Below are positions 1 to 5,195 of a stretch of DNA of 5,195 bases, one piece after another (within the stretch, counting starts at the first letter, position 1; the number at the start of each line of letters is the position of its first letter). Origin of the DNA: Candidatus Omnitrophota bacterium (lineage in GTDB: Bacteria; Omnitrophota; Gorgyraeia; Gygaellales; Profunditerraquicolaceae); the NCBI GenBank assembly GCA_028717985.1, contig JAQUMS010000118.1, forward strand, positions 1 to 5,195. The letters run 5' to 3'. Position numbers and translations under genes: made by a program. The notes beneath the pieces were generated by a model. The model searched no databases and had not been told where the DNA came from. It was given only the letters and a program-made list of their open reading frames with translations.

Positions 1-1
1 G

Positions 2-994
2 GGGAATAAAGTGGTGAATATGATTACCAACATATTGTTTAATACGACCCTGACGGATATGATGACCGGATATAAAGTTTTTACCTCCGATGTGCTCAGG
101 GATTTACCTCTTAAGTCAAACAGGTTCGGTGTAGAGGCGGAAATCACCGGCGCGGTGTGCAGAAAAAATTTGCGGGTGTATGAAGTCCCTATTTCGTATA
201 GCGGAAGAGATTACAGCGAAGGAAAAAAAATAAAATGGACTGATTTTTTTATTACCCTCTGGTGGCTTCTCTATTCTAAAATACGGGTGCTGGGGGATGT
301 CCCGTACGAAAGCCTGAAAAAGCTTCCCGGTATGGATAAGTATACGAGGTATATTTTTGATATGATTAAAATGTTCTTAGGAACCCGGATCCTTGAGATA
401 GACGCGGGGATCGGGAATCTTACGAGATTTTTACTGGTAAATCGTGAATTAGTAATTTCTACCGATACATCGGTTAAGACGCTCGCGTATTTGTCGTATC
501 ATATCCCCGGGTCCAGTATATTTAAAGCTTTGCAGTGCGATATCTCAGATCAATCAGCGGCGGATAAACTAAAATCTTATCAGTGCGATACGGTGTTGTT
601 GATCAACGTTTTGGAGCATGTTGAAAATGACGCCCAGGTTCTTTCTACTGTCAGGGAATTTCTCGTGTCGCATGGAAAAGTGATTATTATTGTGCCTGCG
701 CACAAGAGATTATTCACGGAATTTGACCGTTTGCGCGGATATGTCAGGAGATACGATCGGGTTTCTCTTCCAGCGCTTCTTGAATCCCGGGGTTTTAGTA
801 TTGAAAAAGTTCAAAACTTTAATAGTGTCGGGATGTTTGGGTGGTGGTGGGATTTTAAGGTTTTGAAAAAAAAAGGAATTTCAAAATTTCAGCTTGGGGT
901 TTATAATCAACTGATATGGCTTACAAGAATCCTGGATAAACTATTCCCGGATCACGGGCTTTCTCTTCTTGTTGTGGCGAAGAAAAAAGATTAA
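2..994 (+). CDS. GT2 (DPM1-type) - SAM methyltransferase fusion, 5' partial
   Basis: This is the 3' part of a two-domain protein; 330 residues are visible. The frame is open to the left edge (G-N-K precedes the GTG at 11), so that GTG is internal and not the start. Numbering residues from the GTG, residues 1-90 are the end of a GT2 domain of the polyprenyl/dolichyl-phosphate sugar synthase type: TDMMTGYKVF, SNRFGVEAEIT, YEVPISYSGRDYSEGKKIKW. The catalytic DxD half would lie upstream. After a linker, about 120-327 is a class I SAM-dependent methyltransferase: motif I LEIDAGIGN (129-136), acidic TDTS (151-154), LLINVLEHVEND (196-207), VPAHKRLF, YVRRYD, GWWWDF and a closing GLSLLVVAKK. The first glycine of the usual ExGxGxG is Asp131. 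GT2-methyltransferase fusions of this layout occur in surface polysaccharide loci. The likely roles are charging a lipid carrier with a sugar and methylating a sugar or lipid product; the substrate is unknown. No clear intrinsic terminator follows, only repeats. Confidence 0.9.
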   Translation, partial: GNKVVNMITNILFNTTLTDMMTGYKVFTSDVLRDLPLKSNRFGVEAEITGAVCRKNLRVYEVPISYSGRDYSEGKKIKWTDFFITLWWLLYSKIRVLGDVPYESLKKLPGMDKYTRYIFDMIKMFLGTRILEIDAGIGNLTRFLLVNRELVISTDTSVKTLAYLSYHIPGSSIFKALQCDISDQSAADKLKSYQCDTVLLINVLEHVENDAQVLSTVREFLVSHGKVIIIVPAHKRLFTEFDRLRGYVRRYDRVSLPALLESRGFSIEKVQNFNSVGMFGWWWDFKVLKKKGISKFQLGVYNQLIWLTRILDKLFPDHGLSLLVVAKKKD

Positions 995-1010
995 GGATAG
1001 ATTTAGATTA

Positions 1011-1220
1011 TTCCCCCTTCCTAACCCTCCCCACAAGGGGGAGGGAATATACTGAAAAGGGAGGAACATATTTGAAAAGAGGTAAGGAATAATTCCCTCC
1101 TCTTTCTGATTCTTCCCACAGAGGGGAAGGAAATATACTAAAGAGGGATGGAGTATATTTGAAAGAGGTAAGGAATAATTCCCTCCTTTTTCCCTATTTT
1201 CCCCACAAAGGGGGAGGGAA
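1011..1220 (+). repeat. Three A-orientation palindromic repeats in an ~86 bp tandem array
   Basis: Three palindromic copies lie at about 1011-1047, 1093-1133 and 1179-1220. Each has a C-rich arm, a second C-rich arm, a short ACAA/ACAG loop and a G-rich arm; the first contains CCCTCCCCACAAGGGGGAGGG. The spacers are also alike: atatact, then a purine-rich stretch, then tatttgaaa and gaggtaaggaataattccct. The atatact words start at 1047 and 1133, which gives a period of 86 bp. These copies are the reverse complement of the B copies found further on. I see no gene here. Reading frames through this DNA on either strand are compositional artefacts. Confidence 0.85.
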
Positions 1221-1227
1221 CTAAGGG

Positions 1228-1256
1228 ATAAGTCTTTTTTATCAAAGGGGACTTAT
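1228..1256. repeat. Inverted repeat / hairpin in the spacer between repeat arrays
   Basis: ATAAGTC at 1228-1234 is exactly complementary to GACTTAT at 1250-1256. As RNA the stem can extend inward through three G-U pairs and three U-A pairs, to 13 pairs closed by an AUC loop at 1241-1243. No T-tract follows, so it is not a standard terminator. It lies in the otherwise unremarkable 1221-1328 spacer, where the repeat orientation switches from A to B. Its function is unknown; it may be another decayed palindrome. Confidence 0.5.
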
Positions 1257-1328
1257 GTGCAAAAGGTCGCTCTTTTATAGGCTGGAATTTAAGAGAATAA
1301 TAGTCTATAGATAATGAATACAATAATT

Positions 1329-1475
1329 TTTTCCTTTTTGTGGGAGGATTAAGGAATACTTATTTTTTTCCTTTTTGGTCGAGAGGATAAAGGAGTACTT
1401 ATTTTTTGTCCTTTTTTGGGTGGTTTAGGGAAAATAATATTTCCCCTCCCCTTGTGGGAGGGGGTAGGGGCGGGG
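1329..1475 (-). repeat. B-orientation palindromic repeats, three decayed and one intact
   Basis: Four copies lie head to tail with a spacing of about 35-40 bp, at about 1329-1356, 1368-1395, 1408-1432 and 1440-1475. The first three are T-rich degenerate forms (a T/C-rich arm, then TTGTGGGAGGATTAAGG or a relative). The word tactta recurs at 1357 and 1396, 39 bp apart. The last is a sharp copy: CCCTCCCC at about 1444-1451, loop TTGT, then GGGAGGGGG. Relative to 1011-1220 these are reverse-complement copies. The intact copy abuts the DUF559 pseudogene and probably provides its ribosome-binding site. Confidence 0.8.
1456..1475 (+). other. G-quadruplex motif
   Basis: Four G-runs of 3, 5, 4 and 4 are separated by A, TA and C. 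This meets the strict G3+N1-7 pattern on the + strand with very short loops. It is the 3' arm and tail of the intact B repeat, and it ends 4 bp before the TTG start of the DUF559 pseudogene, so folding in mRNA could hide the start. The motif is read directly; the function is inferred. Confidence 0.6.
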
Positions 1476-1479
1476 TGAA

Positions 1480-1847
1480 TTGAGAAAAAAATTAACACCG
1501 GTTGCCAAAAGATTAAGAAATGATCCGACAGAAACTGAAAAGCATCTTTGGCATATACTTCGTAGTAAGAATTTCGGTGTTAAATTTCGCAGGCAAGCGG
1601 TAATTGGAAAATATATAGTTGATTTTGCGTCTTTTGAAAAAAGATTGATCATAGAAGTTGATGGGGGCAGCATTGTCAGAGTCAAAACGATATTGAGCGT
1701 GATACATGGCTGAAACAGCAGGGATTTAATGTTTTAAGATTTTGGAATAACGAAGTTCTTGAGAATTTGGATGGGATATTTCACAAGATTGAAGAATATT
1801 TGAAGACCCCCTCCTTAATCCTCCCCACGAAGGGGGAGGAAACATAG
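1480..1847 (+). pseudogene. DUF559 (Vsr-like) endonuclease-domain protein, frameshifted
   Basis: Start TTG 1480 is the best choice: an in-frame TAG lies at 1465, and GGGGTGAA just upstream can pair with the 16S rRNA tail. The first 62 codons give a typical DUF559 N-terminus: LRNDPTETEKHLWHILRSKN, VKFRRQAVIGKYIVDFASFE, KRLIIEVDGG. At the G5 run 1663-1667 the frame is lost by one base, and the zero frame stops at 1711-1713. Reading on in the -1 frame from CAG 1668 restores the family's QH, then DIERDTWLKQQGFNVLRFWN, EVLENLDGIFHKIEEYLK, stop 1845-1847. The whole is about 122 residues, normal for this family, which is related to Vsr/PD-(D/E)XK nucleases; cellular roles are mostly unestablished. 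The final codons (TPSLILPTKGEET) are translated from a palindromic repeat. The lesion could be a real mutation, a homopolymer sequencing error or, less likely, -1 slippage. There is no sign of a partner gene. Confidence 0.85.
1806..1844 (+). repeat. A-orientation palindromic repeat overlapping the DUF559 3' end
   Basis: A C-rich arm, TTAAT, then CCTCCCC-ACGAA-GGGGGAGG. Its reverse complement aligns with the intact B copy at 1440-1475, so the two copies form inverted ends around the DUF559 pseudogene. Its + strand supplies the last 13 codons of the DUF559 reading frame. Confidence 0.8.
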
Positions 1848-1934
1848 AAGATATTTTATAACTTTTTCTCTTTCTTTGTGGGGGAAGGAATATTAAAATT
1901 TCCCCTTCCCTTGCAGAAGGGAGTAGGGAATGAA

Positions 1935-2002
1935 TATTATAATTTTTCCCCTCCCCTTGTGGGAGGGGTAGGGAAGGGGAATCCTGGAAGTGGAAACTAA
2001 GT
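1935..2002 (+). repeat. 68 bp direct repeat, copy 1
   Basis: This segment (tattataattttt, a sharp palindrome, then gggaatcctggaag and gaaactaagt) recurs at 2232-2300 with only a few differences. The non-palindromic tail ATCCTGGAAGTNGAAACTAAGT is found only in these two copies, so they share a recent duplication history. Confidence 0.85.
1961..1979 (+). other. G-quadruplex motif
   Basis: G-runs of 3, 4, 3 and 4 are separated by A, TA and AA on the + strand, within the B repeat of the first 68 bp duplicate. The motif is visible directly; whether it folds is inferred. Confidence 0.55.
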
Positions 2003-2231
2003 GATTAAGTCTCTCTTGTGTAGGGGATGGAATATAACTGGTAATTATTCTTTGTGGGGGAGCTAAAGAATGTCATAACTTTTCCTTTTTTTCTTTGAGG
2101 AAGGGGTGAGAAATATTGTAAATACCCTTCTTCTTGCGAGGAAAGAAATATTATAATTTTTCCCCTCCCTTTGCGGAGGGAAGTAGGGAATGAATATTTT
2201 AATTTTTTCCCTCTCTTTGTTGAGTGAGGAG

Positions 2232-2300
2232 TATTATAATTTTTTCCCTCCCCTTGTGGGAGGGGTAGGGGAGGGGGAATCCTGGAAGTAGAAACTAAGT
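2232..2300 (+). repeat. 68 bp direct repeat, copy 2
   Basis: This is the second copy of the segment at 1935-2002, offset by 297 bp. Upstream it is preceded by a related unit (2156-2231) that resembles the sequence before copy 1 but carries one extra repeat of about 40 bp. It ends 38 bp before the GT2 start and so forms much of that gene's upstream region. Confidence 0.85.
2258..2277 (+). other. G-quadruplex motif upstream of the GT2 operon
   Basis: G-runs of 3, 4, 4 and 5 are separated by A, TA and A on the + strand. It ends about 61 bp before the GT2 ATG. If transcription starts upstream, it would lie in the leader RNA, where it could compete with the CCCTCCCC/GGGAGGGG hairpin of the same repeat. 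Confidence 0.6.
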
Positions 2301-2328
2301 TTTTTGATGCAATGGTACCTTGAAAATT

Positions 2329-2334
2329 GAGGAG
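2329..2334 (+). promoter_or_regulatory. Ribosome-binding site deciding the GT2 start
   Basis: GAGGAG lies 4 bp before the ATG at 2339. A TTG at 2327 is also in frame, but it overlaps this site and would add only M-R-R-L ahead of the family's usual N-terminus, so ATG 2339 is preferred. Confidence 0.7.
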
Positions 2335-2338
2335 ACTG

Positions 2339-3199
2339 ATGGAGCAGAAAAATTTTGAAATTATTATTCCCGCGTATAATGAAGAAGCTACGATCGGAGG
2401 ATTGATACATGAATTAAAGTCTTCTTTAGGAGATGACGTCGCAATTACGGTAGTAGATGATGCTTCTCTTGATAAAACGGCGGAGATTTCAGAAGCTAAT
2501 GGAGCACGGGTTATCCGGCACCCCTATAATATGGGGAATGGCGCGACAGTGCGTACAGGGTTGAGGAATGCGACCGCTGAAATTTCAGTCCTGATGGATG
2601 CCGATGGTCAGCATCGTGTTCAGGACGTCCCTGTTTTATTGGAATATATGGATCGTTTTGAAATGGCGATCGGTGCACGGGATTTTTCCAGGGTTTCTTT
2701 CAGAAATCAGGCCAACCGGGTGTATAATCTTTTTGCTTCCTATGTTACGCTCTTTCCCGTGAAGGATCTGACTTCAGGATTTCGCGCGGTAAAAACAAAA
2801 ACGGCCAAGCGGTTTTTATATCTTTTCCCGAACGGTTTTTCATATCCTTCCACGATCACGCTTTCTTTTCTGAAAAGCGGGCATCCGATTGTTTTTGTGC
2901 CTGTTTCTGCGATCCCCCGCCAGGGAGGCAAAAGCAAAATCAACATCATCAAGGATGGCGGAAGATTTTTTACGATTATTACCCGGATTGCCGTATTTTT
3001 TTCGCCCTTACGTGTTTTTATTCCCTGTAGTTTTTTCTTCTTTCTTCTTGGCCTGGGGTATTATCTTTATACGTACGTATATTTTCATCGTTTCACCAAC
3101 ATGAGCGCGCTGCTTTTTACAACGGCTATTGTTATCTTTCTTCTTGGCCTTATCTCAGAACAAATCAGTCAATTACGAATGGATAGGACAGAGGAGTGA
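2339..3199 (+). CDS. GT2 polyprenyl-phosphate sugar transferase with two C-terminal TM helices
   Basis: The product is a 286-residue membrane-anchored GT2 (GT-A fold). It probably transfers a sugar from a nucleotide donor to polyprenyl phosphate on the cytoplasmic face. Residues 1-205 are the catalytic domain: EIIIPAYNEEATIGGL (7-22), VVDDASLDKT (38-47), HPYNMGNGATVRTGLRNA (61-78), the metal-binding DxD in MDADGQH (86-92), IGARDFS, and TSGFRA (135-140) with a later PRQGGKSKI. Two hydrophobic helices follow at about 209-230 and 246-266, then EQISQLRMDRTEE. All expected motifs are present. It is the first gene of an operon: its TGA overlaps the next GTG by 4 bp (GTGA), which implies translational coupling to a GT-C enzyme that could use its product. 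The sugar cannot be told from sequence; glucose, mannose or another hexose is possible. I saw no convincing promoter; the upstream region is repeat DNA. Confidence 0.92.
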   Translation: MEQKNFEIIIPAYNEEATIGGLIHELKSSLGDDVAITVVDDASLDKTAEISEANGARVIRHPYNMGNGATVRTGLRNATAEISVLMDADGQHRVQDVPVLLEYMDRFEMAIGARDFSRVSFRNQANRVYNLFASYVTLFPVKDLTSGFRAVKTKTAKRFLYLFPNGFSYPSTITLSFLKSGHPIVFVPVSAIPRQGGKSKINIIKDGGRFFTIITRIAVFFSPLRVFIPCSFFFFLLGLGYYLYTYVYFHRFTNMSALLFTTAIVIFLLGLISEQISQLRMDRTEE

Positions 3200-4728
3200 G
3201 AACTTTCACGTCTATTCGCGGGTATGTCCCCTGGATTCTTCTCACCGTTTTTTACTGGACGGCGTGTATATGGTTTATGCCGTTCCAATTCGTGGATTTA
3301 GGCGGTGACAGCGCTCAATATATTACTCTTGCCGAAAGTTTCCTGAAAGGTCAGCCCTTCAGGATGATCAATTATCCCTCGGCTCCTGTTTCAACTTTGT
3401 ATCCTCCTGTATTTCCTCTTATGCTTTTAGTTCCTATCTCTGTGCTGGGAAGAAATTTTATTGCAATGCATTTTCTGGTTGCTCTGGCAGGATTTGGCGC
3501 CCTCATTTATTTATATCGGCTTTTTATGAGGTATTCGGGATTAAAAACGGCTTTTTTTATAGTGTTGTATTGTGCTTTTAATTGGGCGATTATTCTGTAT
3601 TCTTCAGCGTATATCCTGTCTGACATTCCCTTTTTATTTTTTTCCGCTTTCGCATTGTATTCGGCTGCCCGGTATTCTCAGGAAAACCGGATGTCTTTTG
3701 TAACAGGGATCATTCTTTGCCTGGGGATTATGCTTAGTTATTTTACGCGGCATATAGGGATAGCTCTTGGTGTAGGAATACTATGTGCTTTGGCACGGGC
3801 ACGGCAACCCCGGGTTTTGAGGCTCAAAAAAATAATCTTTGTTTTCGTACTTTTCGGCATTGTAATTGTGTTGTGGAAAATTGTAATGGCGCGCGTATCC
3901 GCGCAGAATTATTCTCATTTGAATTATTTTTTCGTAATTGATCCTTACGTTCCGGAAAAAGGCTTAATTTTCGATAATCCGTGGTATCTGGTATTAAGGA
4001 TCATCGAAGGGGTAAATTATCATTTTACTCAGGCCCGGGATGTGTTCTTTCTTTTTATCTCGCGGAAATGGGTATGGGCGCGGGATGTATCAGGTTTATG
4101 CGTGCTGATGTTTGCTTTTGTTGGTTTTTGGAAAAAGTGGAAAGAAAACAGGAGTTGTGTTTTTCATTATTATTTTATCTTCTATCTGGCTATTATTGTG
4201 ATGTGGCCATATAAAGAAGGTGTTCGTTTTTTGGTACCGATCATTCCTTTTATTGCGTATTATTGTTGTTCAGGCGTGGCTTTCGCCGCGGGTCTGATTT
4301 TTAAAAAATGGAAATCGCGTATTCTATTTATAGGCGCGGGATTGATGATCTCCGTCAGCCTTATAAATCTCGTATTCGCGTGGACATCGATGCCCCGCAG
4401 TGTCCGGGATTTGCCGCCGTATTACAGGAATTTTATGTCGGTGCATGAATGGTTAAAAAACAACGCTTCGGAATCCGCCGTGATCATGTCGAGAAAACCT
4501 ACCATTACGTATTTTTTAAGCGGCAGAAAAGCTATAGGTATCCCTTTGACTTTGAATCAGGATGAAATTAAAAAAACGATCGCGGATAATTCAGTATCAA
4601 TCATAGTTCTTGATGAGTTTTCAATAGAAACATACCGGTATTTGGTCCCGTATATTCATAAATATTGGAGAAATTTACGGCTTATATTTGAATTGGGGAA
4701 TTCTAAGGTTTACGAGGTGAAGAAGTAA
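3196..4728 (+). CDS. GT-C integral-membrane glycosyltransferase (PMT/ArnT-like)
   Basis: A 510-residue polytopic protein of the GT-C superfamily (PMT/ArnT/GT39-83-like), expected to transfer a sugar from a polyprenyl-phosphate donor at the outer face of the inner membrane. TM1 is about 10-27. The first outer loop carries DLGGDSAQYITLAESFLKG, with the likely catalytic Asp38, then YPPVFPL (69-75). Further helices are visible near 87-107, 118-135, 167-200, 212-230, 299-311, 324-340, 347-367 and 375-396. EGVRFLVPIIPF (341-352) matches the conserved R-Y/F-L-x-P of these enzymes. Residues 397-510 are a soluble C-terminal domain (VHEWLKNNASESAVIMSRKP, then SIIVLDEFS) common in bacterial GT-C proteins. 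GTG 3196 is chosen because it keeps TM1, overlaps the GT2 stop and has AGGA at 3185-3188. The acceptor (lipid, glycan or protein) is unknown. The upstream GT2 is the natural donor-making partner. Confidence 0.88.
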   Translation: MRTFTSIRGYVPWILLTVFYWTACIWFMPFQFVDLGGDSAQYITLAESFLKGQPFRMINYPSAPVSTLYPPVFPLMLLVPISVLGRNFIAMHFLVALAGFGALIYLYRLFMRYSGLKTAFFIVLYCAFNWAIILYSSAYILSDIPFLFFSAFALYSAARYSQENRMSFVTGIILCLGIMLSYFTRHIGIALGVGILCALARARQPRVLRLKKIIFVFVLFGIVIVLWKIVMARVSAQNYSHLNYFFVIDPYVPEKGLIFDNPWYLVLRIIEGVNYHFTQARDVFFLFISRKWVWARDVSGLCVLMFAFVGFWKKWKENRSCVFHYYFIFYLAIIVMWPYKEGVRFLVPIIPFIAYYCCSGVAFAAGLIFKKWKSRILFIGAGLMISVSLINLVFAWTSMPRSVRDLPPYYRNFMSVHEWLKNNASESAVIMSRKPTITYFLSGRKAIGIPLTLNQDEIKKTIADNSVSIIVLDEFSIETYRYLVPYIHKYWRNLRLIFELGNSKVYEVKK

Positions 4729-4738
4729 ATTATTGTTC

Positions 4739-4743
4739 GGAGG
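4739..4743 (+). promoter_or_regulatory. Ribosome-binding site of the second GT-C gene
   Basis: GGAGG lies 5 bp before GTG 4749. It settles the start: the ATG at 4747, two bases earlier, is in another frame and reaches a stop after seven codons. Confidence 0.75.
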
Positions 4744-4748
4744 CAAAT

Positions 4749-5195
4749 GTGTTTCTCGTTACACTTATAATCATAGGAGTTTTGTCCCGTTTATGTTTTC
4801 TTGGACAGCCTGTGCGTTATGATGAGGCGTATTCGTTTCTCGGATATGCCGTGCAGCCTTTAAAAGTAGGTTTAAGCCTGTATGATCTGCCGAATAATCA
4901 TCTCTTAAATACGTTGTTGATGCATGTGTCATATTTATTGTTTGGAGGCTCTCCTTGGGTGATTCGTCTACCTGCTTTTATTGGAGGGATTCTTATGATT
5001 CCTGCAACATATTTGCTTGTGCGAGAGATATACGATAGTGATACAGCGTTTGTAACTGCTGCGTTTGTTACTTCCTCTTCCGTTCTTATCGAATATTCTG
5101 TATTGGGCAGAGGATATACTTTTCTTATCGTATTTTTTCTTCTTTCGTTCTATTGGGCAATATATGGTATGACGCATACGGGGAAACGTTCTTGG
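4749..5195 (+). CDS. Second GT-C membrane glycosyltransferase, 3' partial
   Basis: This frame runs open to the window end and gives the first 149 residues of a polytopic protein. It starts with a GTG, 20 bp after the previous stop, so it belongs to the same operon. TM1 is about 2-18. The first outer loop then has QPVRYDEAYSFLGYA (20-34), with Asp25/Glu26 at the place of the catalytic acid in GT-C enzymes, and LPNNHLLNTLLMHVSYLLFG (47-66). The next part reads SPWVIRLPAFIGGILMIPAT (68-87), LVREIYDSDTAFVTAAFV and EYSVLGRGYTFLIVFFLLSF (115-134). This order is typical of GT39/PMT_2-like bacterial glycosyltransferases. It is a different subfamily from the preceding gene (YDEAY instead of GGDSAQY, and an NNHLLN element), so it is not a recent tandem copy. 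Donor and acceptor are unknown; the C-terminal two-thirds is outside the window. Confidence 0.85.
   Translation, partial: MFLVTLIIIGVLSRLCFLGQPVRYDEAYSFLGYAVQPLKVGLSLYDLPNNHLLNTLLMHVSYLLFGGSPWVIRLPAFIGGILMIPATYLLVREIYDSDTAFVTAAFVTSSSVLIEYSVLGRGYTFLIVFFLLSFYWAIYGMTHTGKRSW

Larger units (their letters stand above)
1863..2302 (-). repeat. Array of about ten B-orientation palindromic repeats
   Basis: Copies begin near 1863, 1899, 1943, 2009, 2047, 2080, 2124, 2156, 2203 and 2240. Each has a T-tract, a C/T-rich arm, a TTGTG/TTGCG/TTGAG centre and a G-rich arm, and most are joined by AT-rich linkers such as gaatattataa. Copies at 1943, 2156 and 2240 are well preserved; those at 2009-2150 are badly decayed. 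T-tracts precede the hairpins on the + strand and become A-tracts after them on the - strand, so these do not have terminator layout in either direction. No coding sequence is evident in this stretch. Confidence 0.8.

Noticed and set aside
11..13. GTG at 11 as the true start of the first gene
   Set aside because: The frame is open upstream (G-N-K), and the protein would begin in the middle of a GT2 domain without its nucleotide-binding half.
1011..1047. Rho-independent terminator after the GT2-methyltransferase gene
   Set aside because: The hairpin is strong but is followed by AATATACTG and not a T-run. In the B copies the T-tract comes before the stem, the wrong order for either strand.
1138..1323. 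Minus-strand reading frame of 61 codons
   Set aside because: It runs through palindromic repeat and spacer, has no recognisable family motif and shows only repeat-derived words such as PSPFVGKIG.
1425..1685. Minus-strand reading frame of 86 codons
   Set aside because: It is antisense to the DUF559 pseudogene and ends in translated repeat (PRPYPLPQGEG). The + strand has the clear family match.
2235..2240. TATAAT as a -10 promoter element for the GT2 operon
   Set aside because: The hexamer recurs in the linkers of several repeats (for example 1938-1943), and no -35 box lies at a suitable distance. The nearest TTGTTG at 2217 is only 12 bp away.
1011..2302. CRISPR array
   Set aside because: The repeats are degenerate, vary in orientation, and their spacers resemble one another. 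There is no constant repeat with unique spacers and no cas gene.
2740..2952. Minus-strand frame of 70 codons inside the GT2 gene
   Set aside because: It is antisense to a strongly conserved glycosyltransferase frame and has no family features of its own.
4968..5177. Minus-strand frame of 69 codons near the right edge
   Set aside because: It is antisense to the second GT-C gene, whose frame has a good ribosome-binding site, membrane segments and family motifs.

Overview
This window looks like an accessory cell-surface glycosylation locus from an uncultured, probably Gram-negative bacterium. Codon use is moderate in GC. The genes combine family 2 glycosyltransferases (GT2), a GT2-methyltransferase fusion and GT-C membrane glycosyltransferases. 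G-rich palindromic repeats surround a DUF559 endonuclease-like gene. This mix recalls candidate-phylum genomes such as Omnitrophota, but that placement is an impression and not something the sequence proves. All convincing genes are on the + strand.

Layout. Positions 2-994 hold the 3' part of a GT2 (dolichyl/polyprenyl-phosphate sugar synthase type) fused to a SAM-dependent methyltransferase; its N-terminus lies outside the window. Positions 995-2338 form a 1.3 kb stretch with no intact gene. It is filled with at least 17 copies, many decayed, of one palindromic G/C-run repeat of about 35-40 bp (core CCCTCCCC-TTGTG-GGAGGGG). Copies in one orientation (here called A) fill 1011-1220. Copies in the opposite orientation (B) fill 1329-1475. 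A DUF559 gene with a single -1 frameshift occupies 1480-1847; one more A copy encodes its C-terminus, and about ten further B copies run to about 2302. Several B copies carry perfect G-quadruplex motifs on the + strand.

Positions 2339-5195 hold a tight operon. It begins with a GT2 that has two C-terminal membrane helices. The stop codon of this gene overlaps the GTG start of a 510-residue GT-C integral-membrane glycosyltransferase. After 20 bp comes a second, different GT-C gene cut by the window end.

How the genes fit together (inference from families). The GT2 enzymes would charge a polyprenyl phosphate with a sugar on the cytoplasmic face. The GT-C proteins would use such lipid-linked sugars on the outer face of the inner membrane, to modify a lipid, a glycan or a protein. 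The acceptor cannot be read from this window.

The most unusual part is the repeat island. The DUF559 gene sits between two inverted copies of the repeat. One copy apparently supplies its ribosome-binding site and the other its last codons and stop, so the unit looks like a small mobile or selfish cassette that has since been disabled.
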